Below, piece after piece: positions 42,724-50,221 of a stretch of DNA of 64,000 nucleotides (position 1 is its first letter; the number at the start of each line of letters is the position of its first letter). The notes below the pieces were generated by a model. The model was not told the DNA's origin. It saw only the letters and a list, made by a program, of their open reading frames with translations, and searched no databases. The position numbers and the translations under genes are program-made. This stretch comes from Chryseobacterium caseinilyticum (GTDB lineage Bacteria; Bacteroidota; Bacteroidia; Flavobacteriales; Weeksellaceae): contig NZ_JACYFS010000002.1 in NCBI RefSeq assembly GCF_014837145.1, positions 345,024 through 409,023 of the forward strand, given 5' to 3'.

Positions 42724-43620
42724 ATGGCAAGGACGGCAGACGATTTTAATAAAAACAGGCTTAGATCGAGTAATATTACCGTGGTCGTAAGTATTGCATT
42801 AGTTCTTTTTTTGTTGGGCTTAATGGGATTAATTGTAATCAATGCAAAGAAGTATTCAGACTATTTAAAAGAGCAGTTAGTAGTAAATGCTTTTTTTGAT
42901 CAGAACTACGATCCAAAAGATTCATTGAAAATTGCAAAGAACGAACAGGAAGCTTTAAAAAAGATTGAAACTATAGCTGCTGTGAAAAAGGCGGTCTATA
43001 TTTCCCGTGACAGAGCGGTGGAAGAGGCACGAAAAAGCATGGGCGTTAATACCAGCGGTATATTTGAAGAGAATATTTTTCCGGCATCTGTAGAGGTGAC
43101 TATAAAGCCTGAGTTTACAGATTCTTTAAAAATAAATGAGGTTTTGAAACAATTAAGAACTGTGCCTGGAATTGTAGATGTTAATAATGATACAGATGCT
43201 CAGAAGGTATATACCGGTTTGAATAAAGTTTTAAAATGGATTCTAGGCTTTTCTCTGATATTTCTGATTTTAGCAATTGTATTGATCAACAACTCCATCA
43301 GGCTTAAGATTTTCTCAAGAAGATTTATTATCAAAACCATGCAGCTTGTAGGTGCGAAAAGGAGATTTATCTTGATACCTTTTATAAAAGAATCCATTAT
43401 TCTGGGCTTGATCGGTGCGGCAATAGGTCTTTTGGCAGTATCAGGAATATGGTATTTTTTCACAAGAATGATCGAAATGCCATTTGTACAGGACACAACT
43501 GAGTATTTTTGGCTTGCACTGGGTGTTTTATTTGTTGGAATATTTATTTCCATCATCAGTACGGTCATTGCAACATGGAGATTCTTAAAATCAAACGTAG
43601 ACGACTTATATTATTCATAA
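42724..43620 (+). CDS. ftsX: Cell division protein FtsX-like permease
   Basis: 298 residues. Cytoplasmic N-terminus, first membrane helix about 20-42, a periplasmic domain (about 45-165), then three helices (about 170-192, 220-245 and 258-285) in the FtsX permease domain with LVGAKRRFI between the second and third. With the ATPase FtsE it forms the ABC-like complex at the division septum that controls peptidoglycan hydrolases. ftsE is not in this window. The stop is four bases before the DUF3098 gene; ftsX-DUF3098-uppP-truB is a conserved order in flavobacteria. A near-consensus TATTTTAG precedes the gene. Confidence 0.92.
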   Translation: MARTADDFNKNRLRSSNITVVVSIALVLFLLGLMGLIVINAKKYSDYLKEQLVVNAFFDQNYDPKDSLKIAKNEQEALKKIETIAAVKKAVYISRDRAVEEARKSMGVNTSGIFEENIFPASVEVTIKPEFTDSLKINEVLKQLRTVPGIVDVNNDTDAQKVYTGLNKVLKWILGFSLIFLILAIVLINNSIRLKIFSRRFIIKTMQLVGAKRRFILIPFIKESIILGLIGAAIGLLAVSGIWYFFTRMIEMPFVQDTTEYFWLALGVLFVGIFISIISTVIATWRFLKSNVDDLYYS

Positions 43621-43623
43621 ATA

Positions 43624-43923
43624 ATGAGCAAAAAAACAACAAAGTTTTCAGCTTCCGATTTTGGAAAAGAAAACAAGACAGCCGAGGAAAACACCTTTTA
43701 TTTCGGTAAAGAAAATTACAAATGGATGCTCATCGGGCTTGCTTTCATCGTCGTTGGATTTCTCCTGATGATGGGGGCAGACGCCAACACAGTAGATGGT
43801 AAATTTGATCCGAATGCATGGAATGACGAAATATTTTCCATCCGAAGAATCAGAATCGCACCACTGTTTATTGTGATAGGTTTTGCAATAGAAGTCTATG
43901 CAATCCTCAAAAGAAAAAATTAG
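43624..43923 (+). CDS. DUF3098 family membrane protein
   Basis: 99 residues. A polar N-terminus leads to YFGKENYKWMLIGLAFIVVG, the first of two membrane helices (about 33-50), then MGADANTVDGKFDPNAWN, a conserved extracytoplasmic loop, FSIRRIRIAPLFIVIGF and a second helix, with a basic tail KRKN. It is a two-helix inner-membrane protein of unknown function, found in Bacteroidota next to ftsX and uppP. The context suggests a role in division or envelope synthesis, but that is inference. Confidence 0.9.
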   Translation: MSKKTTKFSASDFGKENKTAEENTFYFGKENYKWMLIGLAFIVVGFLLMMGADANTVDGKFDPNAWNDEIFSIRRIRIAPLFIVIGFAIEVYAILKRKN

Positions 43924-43974
43924 ACAATCAATAAACGTATAAAGAGTCAGGTAAATTGGCTCAAATAAACTGAA

Positions 43975-44001
43975 AGTCGGTTGCTTAGCAATTGACTTTT
44001 T
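43975..44001 (+). terminator. Probable terminator after the DUF3098 gene
   Basis: AGTCGGTTGC (43975-43984) pairs with GCAATTGACT (43988-43997, two G-U pairs), a three-base loop, then a T run. It may separate ftsX-DUF3098 from uppP or act as an attenuator. Confidence 0.65.
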
Positions 44002-44033
44002 GTATAATATTAAAGTGCGGACAAAAACCACAG

Positions 44034-44062
44034 AATTACTCATTACCAATTACCCATTACTC
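44034..44062 (+). repeat. Four heptamers of ATTACYC type, before uppP
   Basis: ATTACTC, ATTACCA, ATTACCC, ATTACTC in a row, preceded by A; ends eight bases before the uppP ATG. The same 29-base pattern recurs at 44898-44926 and 45077-45105. Confidence 0.7.
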
Positions 44063-44070
44063 AAAAAAAC

Positions 44071-44889
44071 ATGGATTTATTTAAAGCAATCATCATTGCC
44101 ATCATCGAAGGACTTACAGAATATCTACCCATATCTTCCACCGCACACATGGGATTTACTGCCAGTTTGATGGGTATGGAAGAATCAGAATTTTTAAAAA
44201 TGTTTCAGGTTTCTATTCAGTTTGGAGCTATTTTATCGGTAGTCGTGGCCTATTGGAGAAAGTTTTTTGATCTTAAAAATCTTCAGTTGTATTACAAACT
44301 TGCATTTGCAGTAATTCCCGCTTTGGTCTTAGGATATATTTTTGATGATATAATAGAGTCGGTGCTGGGAAATCAGATTGCCATCTCAGCCGTATTGGTT
44401 TTAGGCGGTATTGTTTTGCTTTTTGCAGACCAGTGGTTTAAAAACCCCGTCATTCACGACGAAAAAGAAATTTCAATCAAAAAAGCAGTCACCATCGGTT
44501 TTTGGCAGTGTCTTGCGATGATGCCCGGGACGAGCCGAAGTGCCGCTTCCATCATCGGAGGGATGACGCAGGGTTTATCGCGAAAAGCGGCAGCAGAATT
44601 TTCATTCTTTCTGGCAGTGCCGACTATGTTGGCGGTAACTGTATATTCAGTTTTTGTAAAAACATGGGGTAAAGGAACACCAACAGCTGCGAAAGGTTAT
44701 GAAATGATTTTAGAATCTCAGGATCACATTACCATTTTCATCATCGGAAATATCGTGGCATTCATCACTGCATTGATCGCCATCAAAGCATTTATCGGAG
44801 TTTTAAACAAGTACGGATTCAAACCTTGGGGTTGGTACCGTATTTTTGTTGGAGTTGCGTTGCTGATTTATTTTTACTGGTTCAAATAA
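44071..44889 (+). CDS. uppP: Undecaprenyl-diphosphate phosphatase
   Basis: 272 residues with about eight hydrophobic helices. Both signature regions are present: EGLTEYLPISSTAHM (about 11-25), with the catalytic glutamate, and PGTSRSAASIIGGMTQGL (about 150-167), with the catalytic arginine. It recycles undecaprenyl pyrophosphate to the monophosphate carrier for peptidoglycan and polysaccharide synthesis in the inner membrane, and raised dosage gives bacitracin resistance in other bacteria. It is placed in the ftsX-uppP-truB cluster and is preceded by the ATTACYC heptamers. Confidence 0.95.
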   Translation: MDLFKAIIIAIIEGLTEYLPISSTAHMGFTASLMGMEESEFLKMFQVSIQFGAILSVVVAYWRKFFDLKNLQLYYKLAFAVIPALVLGYIFDDIIESVLGNQIAISAVLVLGGIVLLFADQWFKNPVIHDEKEISIKKAVTIGFWQCLAMMPGTSRSAASIIGGMTQGLSRKAAAEFSFFLAVPTMLAVTVYSVFVKTWGKGTPTAAKGYEMILESQDHITIFIIGNIVAFITALIAIKAFIGVLNKYGFKPWGWYRIFVGVALLIYFYWFK

Positions 44890-44897
44890 TATTTTTC

Positions 44898-44926
44898 AAT
44901 TACTTATTATTCATTACCCATTACTC
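44898..44926 (+). repeat. Four heptamers of ATTACYC type, after uppP
   Basis: ATTACTT, ATTATTC, ATTACCC, ATTACTC, 29 bases with the leading A. It lies just before a GC-rich element in the gap between uppP and truB. Confidence 0.7.
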
Positions 44927-44934
44927 TTAATAAT

Positions 44935-45023
44935 TTGGGCAGCTATTCCGCCTTCCACTCCCGCTTTTTTGCTCGTCGTACCTCCTCACAAAAAGAGCTC
45001 CGTTCAAGTCGGGCTGCGCGGGA
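44935..45023. repeat. GC-rich intergenic element
   Basis: TTTGGGCAGCTATTCCGCC at the left and GTTCAAGTCGGGCTGCG at the right; far richer in GC than its flanks. It has no clear open frame. From memory, sequences like this recur between genes in Chryseobacterium genomes, which would need checking. A related element lies at 57918-58062. Confidence 0.4.
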
Positions 45024-45076
45024 TTCACCGTTAAAAATATTGTAGTAATTTTGTATTTTATTACATGACCTAAATT

Positions 45077-45105
45077 AATTGCCCATTATTCATCACTCAT
45101 TACTC
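45077..45105 (+). repeat. Four heptamers of ATTACYC type, before truB
   Basis: ATTGCCC, ATTATTC, ATCACTC, ATTACTC; ends seven bases before the truB ATG. Same length and register as the copies at 44034 and 44898. Confidence 0.65.
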
Positions 45106-45112
45106 ATAAAAA

Positions 45113-45814
45113 ATGACCGCCGAACAACTACAATCCGGACACGTATTTCTACTTGACAAACCTTTGGACTGGACTTCCTTTCAGGCCGTCAATAAAATGA
45201 AATACAAACTCAAACGCGAATTTGATCTTCCAAAAAAATTCAAAATCGGTCATGCCGGAACTTTAGATCCAAGAGCAACAGGACTGTTGATTGTCTGTAC
45301 AGGAAAATTCACCAAAAAAATCCCTGAAATTCAGGATGCACCAAAAGAATACTGGACAGAAATTAAAATCGGTGTCCAGACCGAATCATACGACACCGAA
45401 AAACCGGAAATTCTTCATCAGGATTTTTCTGACGTTACCGAAGAACAGGTAAATAAAGCATTAGAAAAATTTTTAGGAGAAATTGATCAGAAACCACCTG
45501 TTTTTTCGGCAATTAAAATCGATGGAGCAAGAGCTTACAATCTCGCAAGAGCCGGAACGGAAGTAGAGATGAAATCCAGAAAAACAACAATTCATTACAT
45601 TAAAGATGTCGAAATTAATTTTCCGCTTATCAGTTTTATTGTAGGATGCTCAAAAGGAACTTATATCAGAAGTTTAGCCCACGATATCGGTCAGGAATTA
45701 GGAGTGGGAGCGTATCTAACGCAGCTGAGAAGAACTAAAATCGGCGATTATAAAGTAGAAGATGCAACCACAGAATTTTTGAATAACGAATACAGATTTG
45801 AGGCGAATGAATAA
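45113..45814 (+). CDS. truB: tRNA pseudouridine(55) synthase
   Basis: 233 residues, the short form without a full PUA domain. KPLDWTSFQAVN (about 16-27), GHAGTLDPRATGLL with catalytic Asp52, and GTYIRSLAHDIG (about 178-189) are all characteristic. It makes pseudouridine 55 in the T loop of tRNAs. Its last codons overlap the start of the following small exported protein, so the two are translationally linked. It is preceded by the ATTACYC heptamer block. Confidence 0.95.
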   Translation: MTAEQLQSGHVFLLDKPLDWTSFQAVNKMKYKLKREFDLPKKFKIGHAGTLDPRATGLLIVCTGKFTKKIPEIQDAPKEYWTEIKIGVQTESYDTEKPEILHQDFSDVTEEQVNKALEKFLGEIDQKPPVFSAIKIDGARAYNLARAGTEVEMKSRKTTIHYIKDVEINFPLISFIVGCSKGTYIRSLAHDIGQELGVGAYLTQLRRTKIGDYKVEDATTEFLNNEYRFEANE

Positions 45815-46367
45815 ATATTTATGCTCAATTTTCTGTGTTATTATATCGCTGAAAACATTTTCTCAGGAAAAATCAAATAAGTTGGGATTGTTCGGAGTTG
45901 TGGAAGCAAATGTCGGTTTTGATGTCGCTGCAATGATTAAAGAAAATCAGGCAACAAATGAGTATGAAAGGCAACACCTGGATCCTGGAAAGTTTAATTA
46001 TGGTTTTGTAGCACAGGTGGGATATCAGCCACTGAATTGGTTTGCATTAGGAACAGGTGTGAGATATAGCTACGTTGATCCTAATTTTCATGTTATTTAC
46101 TGGACGGTTCAACCGTTTTTTATTGTCAGTAATCCAAAAGATGAAGAATTTACCTTTATTTCCGCACATTTTGGTACTCAAATTAACAAAACAGCCTCTG
46201 AAAATGCTAAACTATATGGATTATCTGTCGGATTCTTCGAACCAATCAATAAAAATCTTGGAAACAAATTTCAGATCAATCTGGAAGTGCAGAATTTTGA
46301 TGGAAACAGTACATTTTTTGTAGGTTTTGCCTATGGAATTGCAATCTTCTCAAATAAAAACCTTTAA
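45807..46367 (+). CDS. Small exported protein, probably outer-membrane beta barrel-like
   Basis: 186 residues from MNKYLCSIFCVIISLKTFSQ, a good signal peptide; a longer frame begins three codons earlier. The mature part is rich in alternating hydrophobic/polar strands and ends in a run of aromatic residues (FFVGFAYGIAIFSNKN), as in small beta-barrel proteins of the outer membrane. I do not recognise a specific family. The ATG overlaps the end of truB by eight bases, and the RluF-like gene starts five bases after the stop, so it sits in an operon of RNA-modification genes; that may be incidental. Confidence 0.6.
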   Translation: MNKYLCSIFCVIISLKTFSQEKSNKLGLFGVVEANVGFDVAAMIKENQATNEYERQHLDPGKFNYGFVAQVGYQPLNWFALGTGVRYSYVDPNFHVIYWTVQPFFIVSNPKDEEFTFISAHFGTQINKTASENAKLYGLSVGFFEPINKNLGNKFQINLEVQNFDGNSTFFVGFAYGIAIFSNKNL

Positions 46368-46371
46368 AGCA

Positions 46372-47094
46372 ATGGAAAAAACACGCATCAATAAGTACCT
46401 TTCAGAAGTTGGCTATTGCTCAAGAAGAGCTGCAGACAAACTTTTGGAAGAAGGAAGAATAAAAATCAACGGTCAGATTCCGGAGCTGGGAACCAAAGTT
46501 TCAGATGAAGATCTTATTGAAGTTGATGGAAAAACCATCCGTGAAACAGAAGAGAAACCTGTTTATCTCGCATTCAACAAACCACGCGGAATTGTATGTA
46601 CCACAGATTCTAAGCGTGAAAAAAACAATATTATTGATTTTATAAATTATCCGAAAAGAATTTTCCCGATTGGGAGATTAGATAAAGCCAGTGAAGGTCT
46701 TATTTTTCTCACCAGTGACGGTGACATCGTCAACAAAATTCTCCGATCAAAAAACAATCACGAAAAAGAATATATTGTGAGAGTTGATAAACCCATTAAT
46801 CCAAGGTTCTTAGATAAAATGAGAAATGGGGTTCCGATTTTAGATACGGTAACGAAGAAATGTGAGGTGGAGAAAATCGACGAGATGCATTTCAGAATTA
46901 TTCTTACACAAGGCTTAAACAGACAGATCAGAAGAATGTGTGAATACCTTGGATATGAAGTGAAAAAACTGAAACGCATTAGAATTATGAATATTTCCCT
47001 TGATATTCCGGTAGGTAAGTGGAGAGATTTTACTGATAAAGAATTGCTGCAGCTCAATGAATTAATCAGAGAATCCGCTAAAACACACGAGTGA
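46372..47094 (+). CDS. rRNA pseudouridine synthase, RluF/RluB-like
   Basis: 240 residues from MEKTRINKYLSEVG; the 15 upstream codons overlap the previous gene and are not family-like. An S4 RNA-binding domain (about 1-60: INKYLSEVGYCSRRAADKLL) leads to the RsuA/RluB/RluF catalytic domain, with GRLDKASEGLIFLTSDG holding the catalytic Asp (about 101-117) and GLNRQIRRMCEYLGYEV (about 182-198). It most resembles RluF, acting on 23S rRNA U2604, but substrate assignment is by resemblance only. It follows truB and the small exported protein in the same transcription unit. Confidence 0.88.
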   Translation: MEKTRINKYLSEVGYCSRRAADKLLEEGRIKINGQIPELGTKVSDEDLIEVDGKTIRETEEKPVYLAFNKPRGIVCTTDSKREKNNIIDFINYPKRIFPIGRLDKASEGLIFLTSDGDIVNKILRSKNNHEKEYIVRVDKPINPRFLDKMRNGVPILDTVTKKCEVEKIDEMHFRIILTQGLNRQIRRMCEYLGYEVKKLKRIRIMNISLDIPVGKWRDFTDKELLQLNELIRESAKTHE

Positions 47095-47198
47095 AAATTT
47101 TGCACATTTTATCACTTTTCAATTAAATTAAGTACCATATTTTCATAGTTTTTCATAGAAATTTTCTATAAAATACATCTTGTTATGTATTAAGTGAG

Positions 47199-47206
47199 TA
47201 TATTTG
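47199..47206 (+). promoter_or_regulatory. Predicted -7 promoter element of the secreted paralog trio
   Basis: TATATTTG, a full TAnnTTTG match, 39 bases before the ATG at 47246. A TTG sits 16 bases upstream, shorter than usual. Confidence 0.45.
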
Positions 47207-47245
47207 TACACACAACAAATCAAACACACTTAAAAAAATACCAAG

Positions 47246-48055
47246 ATGAAAAAAATGCTCTACTTTGTAGTGCTGGGTTGTTTTGTTGTGCCCAGTCAGA
47301 AGCTATTCTCTCAGGTGGGAATAGGAACAACGTCGGTAGAAGATAATCTTTTGCTGAAAGTACATTCACCAAACAAAGGTGTTTTGCTCCCAAATCTGAA
47401 TATTCCAAATCTTTCACTCGCGTCACCAGTCATCAGTCCTGCTTTAGGTCTTTTAGCTTATAACAAAGCTACCGGAAAACAGGGTTTCAATTTCTGGGAT
47501 GGTGCAAAGTGGAATGAGCTTGTAGATTCCCGTAATGTATATTCTGTGCTGGGAATCACAGTTTCCTACAGTACCTCCAATTCGGCTCCCTTAACTGTCA
47601 ACACACCAATGGGCCCTGTCAATTATAGTCAGGATTCTTTGCCCGGAACAATATGGTCTGAGGTGCAGGGTTTATCTAAAGATATTACAGTTACACAGGC
47701 CAACAACAGTGTCGTGGTCATCACTGAAGGTATGGTGCAGGCCAACAATAATGTCACCAGCTCATCCAATACTTTTACTTACGCCGTCGGAATTTTCGTA
47801 GACGGAAAGCTTGCCGGAGTGAGAAATTATTCTACAAGATATTCTACTGTAAATCAGTATGATTATTTTTCTATCAATTCAGTTTTAAAGAATTTAAGTG
47901 TGGGAAATCATACTGTTAAAACGTATGTGACCATAAGGGTAAATGATTTTTCGTCTGCATCACAATGGAAATTTGGCGGTCCCGTAGGAGTGACATCTCT
48001 AAATGATGACATGACCAGAATCAATATGTACATTAAACTCACTGAAAAATCATAA
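47246..48055 (+). CDS. Secreted protein of a tandem family (paralog 1 of 3)
   Basis: 269 residues. A signal peptide (about 1-25, ending LFSQ) is followed by VGIGTTSVEDNLLLKV and SPNKGVLLPNL, a segment at the start of many Bacteroidota surface proteins and phage-tail-like proteins. A FNFWDGAKWNEL strand comes next (about 88-98). The C-terminal half (about 150-269) is a shared domain containing VVVITEGMVQ and VGIFVDGKLAG. No T9SS sorting domain or lipobox is visible, so export may stop in the periplasm or outer membrane. Function unknown. The three paralogs are 10 and 7 bases apart and form an operon. Confidence 0.7.
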   Translation: MKKMLYFVVLGCFVVPSQKLFSQVGIGTTSVEDNLLLKVHSPNKGVLLPNLNIPNLSLASPVISPALGLLAYNKATGKQGFNFWDGAKWNELVDSRNVYSVLGITVSYSTSNSAPLTVNTPMGPVNYSQDSLPGTIWSEVQGLSKDITVTQANNSVVVITEGMVQANNNVTSSSNTFTYAVGIFVDGKLAGVRNYSTRYSTVNQYDYFSINSVLKNLSVGNHTVKTYVTIRVNDFSSASQWKFGGPVGVTSLNDDMTRINMYIKLTEKS

Positions 48056-48065
48056 ATCACAAAAG

Positions 48066-48896
48066 ATGAAAACACATTTTATAAGATTCCTGTTGATTAT
48101 TCTGGGAATTAATCACTACGCACAAACCGGTTCTGTAGGAATTGGTACAGAATCACCAAATGCGTCTGCTATTCTGGATTTGGTTGCTTCCAACAAAGGT
48201 ATCATGCTTCCACAGATTGCATTAAATCAAAATAATGTTTCAGATGCCAGCTTTATGGCAACTGCTCCCACCACTTCACTATTGGTGTATAATACGAATG
48301 CGCTATTTCCAGGCGGAAAAGGACTGTATTACTGGGACGGAAGCAAATGGATATTCTTTTTTAATTCTGCAAACATCAATCTTCTGCTTGGAATTACAAA
48401 ATATTATTCAAAAATCTATCCTGGTGGAGCGTCTATATCGACGTATCCCGGAGAATCACCGTACTCTAACAACACTGCGCTGGTTTCGCCTTGGGTAAAA
48501 GTTCCTGAAACCAATGATTTTGATATTCTAATTGACCGTCCTGAGAACAGTACTGTGATTACTTTTACCGGAATGGTACAGGTAGATACACAATCAGCGG
48601 GTGCAAATGTAAATTACGGTCTGGGCATTTTTGTGGATAATAAACTTGTTACTTCAAAAGCAGTTTCGCTTAATGGTGATTTAAAATGTCCTTTTCAGGA
48701 ATTTACAATCACAGGAGTACTTGATGATCTGACTGTAGGAATTCATAAAATTACCCTTGGTGTCGCCAACCGTACAGGAAATGTAGGAACGCAGTCTACA
48801 AATTATGGCAAAAAAGCCGACGGATGCGAAAATCTAACGAATGGTGAAGCACAGATTAGTGCTATAGTTGTAATTAACCAACCTCTACCTTATTAA
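48066..48896 (+). CDS. Secreted protein of a tandem family (paralog 2 of 3)
   Basis: 276 residues. Signal peptide ends near NHYAQ, then VGIGTESPNASAILDLVAS and NKGIMLPQIAL, the shared N-terminal module. LYYWDGSKWIFFFN matches the corresponding strand in paralog 1. The C-terminal domain has TVITFTGMVQ and LGIFVDNKLVTS, then ITGVLDDLTVGIHKI. It keeps the same order as its neighbours but is diverged, so the duplication is old or under selection for variation. No sorting domain or membrane anchor is visible. Confidence 0.7.
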   Translation: MKTHFIRFLLIILGINHYAQTGSVGIGTESPNASAILDLVASNKGIMLPQIALNQNNVSDASFMATAPTTSLLVYNTNALFPGGKGLYYWDGSKWIFFFNSANINLLLGITKYYSKIYPGGASISTYPGESPYSNNTALVSPWVKVPETNDFDILIDRPENSTVITFTGMVQVDTQSAGANVNYGLGIFVDNKLVTSKAVSLNGDLKCPFQEFTITGVLDDLTVGIHKITLGVANRTGNVGTQSTNYGKKADGCENLTNGEAQISAIVVINQPLPY

Positions 48897-48903
48897 AAAC
48901 GTC

Positions 48904-49740
48904 ATGAAAAAACTTATATCTACCATAATAATGTCAGCAATGCCTGTAATGTTTTTTTCTCAGGTTGTAATGACAGATAAATCTGTTCCAGTTGTTGATA
49001 ACAGTGCTATTCTGAAGTTGGATTCTGATACAAAGGGTGTTCTTTATCCAAGGATTCCACTGAGTTCAAACCTTGATGTAACAACGGTTCCCTCACCTCA
49101 AAATGGAACAGTTGTATTCAATACCAATTCAACGGCTAGTTTACCGCAGACAACCGCTTATTTTGATGCCGGAAAGTGGAATGCTCTTCTCACAAAAGAT
49201 CAGATAAGTTCTAAACTTGATCTGGTAAATTTAAGTTCAATCTCATCTCCGGGAAATATTGCTATAACAGGTTATTCACCAGGGAATTTTAATATTGGTG
49301 AAACTGTTTCATCAAGCTGGATTCCGCTGCTGATTGAAGATAGTAAGACATTTACAAGAAGTACCAATTCATTTGCATTTACAGTGGAAGGGATGGCTCA
49401 GTTAGACAAAGCTGCGAACAGTTATTTCGAATATGCAATTGGAATTTTTGTAGATGACAAACTGGCAGTTGTAAGAAAATACCATAAACATAACGAGAAT
49501 TTTACCTGCTCTTGGCATAAATTTGTTCTCAATGGTGTAGTCAATAATTTGCCTATCGGAAACCATACAATCAGTGTGAGAGCAAGAAATATAGCTTCAT
49601 CTTCTTCATCTCCTTCCCAAAAAATTATATATGGTGGGGTAGCGCAGAACTCCAGTTCAGGAAACCCGCCATGTGATAATATGAGTAATTTTATGTCTAA
49701 AATCTCCCTTAGTACCACAATTGTGGAATCTATAAATTAA
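48904..49740 (+). CDS. Secreted protein of a tandem family (paralog 3 of 3)
   Basis: 278 residues. The signal peptide (MKKLISTIIMSAMPVMFFSQ) precedes VVMTDKSVPVVDNSAILKLD and DTKGVLYPRIPL. FDAGKWNAL aligns with the WDGxKW strand of the others. The C-terminal domain includes FAFTVEGMAQ, AIGIFVDDKLAV and LNGVVNNLPIGNHTI. It is the last gene of the trio; a 15-T homopolymer (49743-49757) follows the stop, then a wobble-paired hairpin. Function unknown. Confidence 0.7.
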   Translation: MKKLISTIIMSAMPVMFFSQVVMTDKSVPVVDNSAILKLDSDTKGVLYPRIPLSSNLDVTTVPSPQNGTVVFNTNSTASLPQTTAYFDAGKWNALLTKDQISSKLDLVNLSSISSPGNIAITGYSPGNFNIGETVSSSWIPLLIEDSKTFTRSTNSFAFTVEGMAQLDKAANSYFEYAIGIFVDDKLAVVRKYHKHNENFTCSWHKFVLNGVVNNLPIGNHTISVRARNIASSSSSPSQKIIYGGVAQNSSSGNPPCDNMSNFMSKISLSTTIVESIN

Positions 49741-49742
49741 TC

Positions 49743-49757
49743 TTTTTTTTTTTTTTT
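49743..49757. repeat. 15-base T homopolymer
   Basis: Fifteen consecutive T residues immediately after the stop of the third secreted paralog. Long enough to be prone to slippage or sequencing error; it also provides a U tract but has no hairpin directly before it. Confidence 0.85.
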
Positions 49758-49770
49758 CACTATTACTTCG

Positions 49771-49804
49771 AATGGAACTGCCTTTTGGTAGTTTCATTTT
49801 TATT
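49771..49804 (+). terminator. Probable terminator of the secreted paralog trio
   Basis: ATGGAACTGCC (49772-49782) pairs with GGTAGTTTCAT (49787-49797, G-U pairs allowed) across a TTTT loop, then T-rich sequence. The rest of the 49741-50221 gap holds the rpsA promoter and leader. Confidence 0.6.
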
Positions 49805-50092
49805 TTTGATGTTTAAAATATTTTGAAATTAAATCCTGTTGATTTAAATTTAAATCCAGCTTTCTAAAACAAAATGAGTCTCTATACATTAAATTTAAAA
49901 TATTTCAGAAGTAATTGTCGGTTAACTGATAGTCAGGAATTACGCAAATCAAAAATCATTAGACATAAAACATAATTTTCAAAAACTTTCATATTTGTCA
50001 TGATGGAACTGAAATGAAATTAAATTTTAGAACATCACCAAGGTGAATTTAAAAATGTTTAGCAGGATTAATGAAGTGATTGATTTTTTTTG

Positions 50093-50187
50093 TATTTTTG
50101 CAGTCACTTTTTGTGGACAGGTCTGAAAAGGTAAATTATTATAAACTAATTACTTCCGTATTTTTTAAAACCACATTTATTCAGACC
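50093..50187 (+). promoter_or_regulatory. rpsA promoter element and structured leader
   Basis: TATTTTTG at 50093-50100 is a full TAnnTTTG match about 120 bases before the rpsA ATG, giving a long leader. In the leader GGTCTGAA (50120-50127) is exactly complementary to TTCAGACC (50180-50187), closing a 52-nt loop. S1 is known to autoregulate through its mRNA leader in other bacteria, so a regulatory structure is plausible but unproven. Confidence 0.4.
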
Positions 50188-50221
50188 ATTAAAAAAGAAG
50201 GAATACAAATTTTATTAGAAA

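Noticed and set aside
44935..45023. Insertion sequence remnant or tRNA-like gene
   Set aside because: No transposase reading frame, terminal repeats or cloverleaf could be drawn.
47246..49740. Phage tail fibre module
   Set aside because: The N-terminal motif also appears in phage-tail-like proteins, but no other phage gene is nearby and each protein has a signal peptide.
49901..50002. Small frame in the gap before rpsA (about 33 codons from an ATG near 49874)
   Set aside because: Short, no promoter or conserved pattern.
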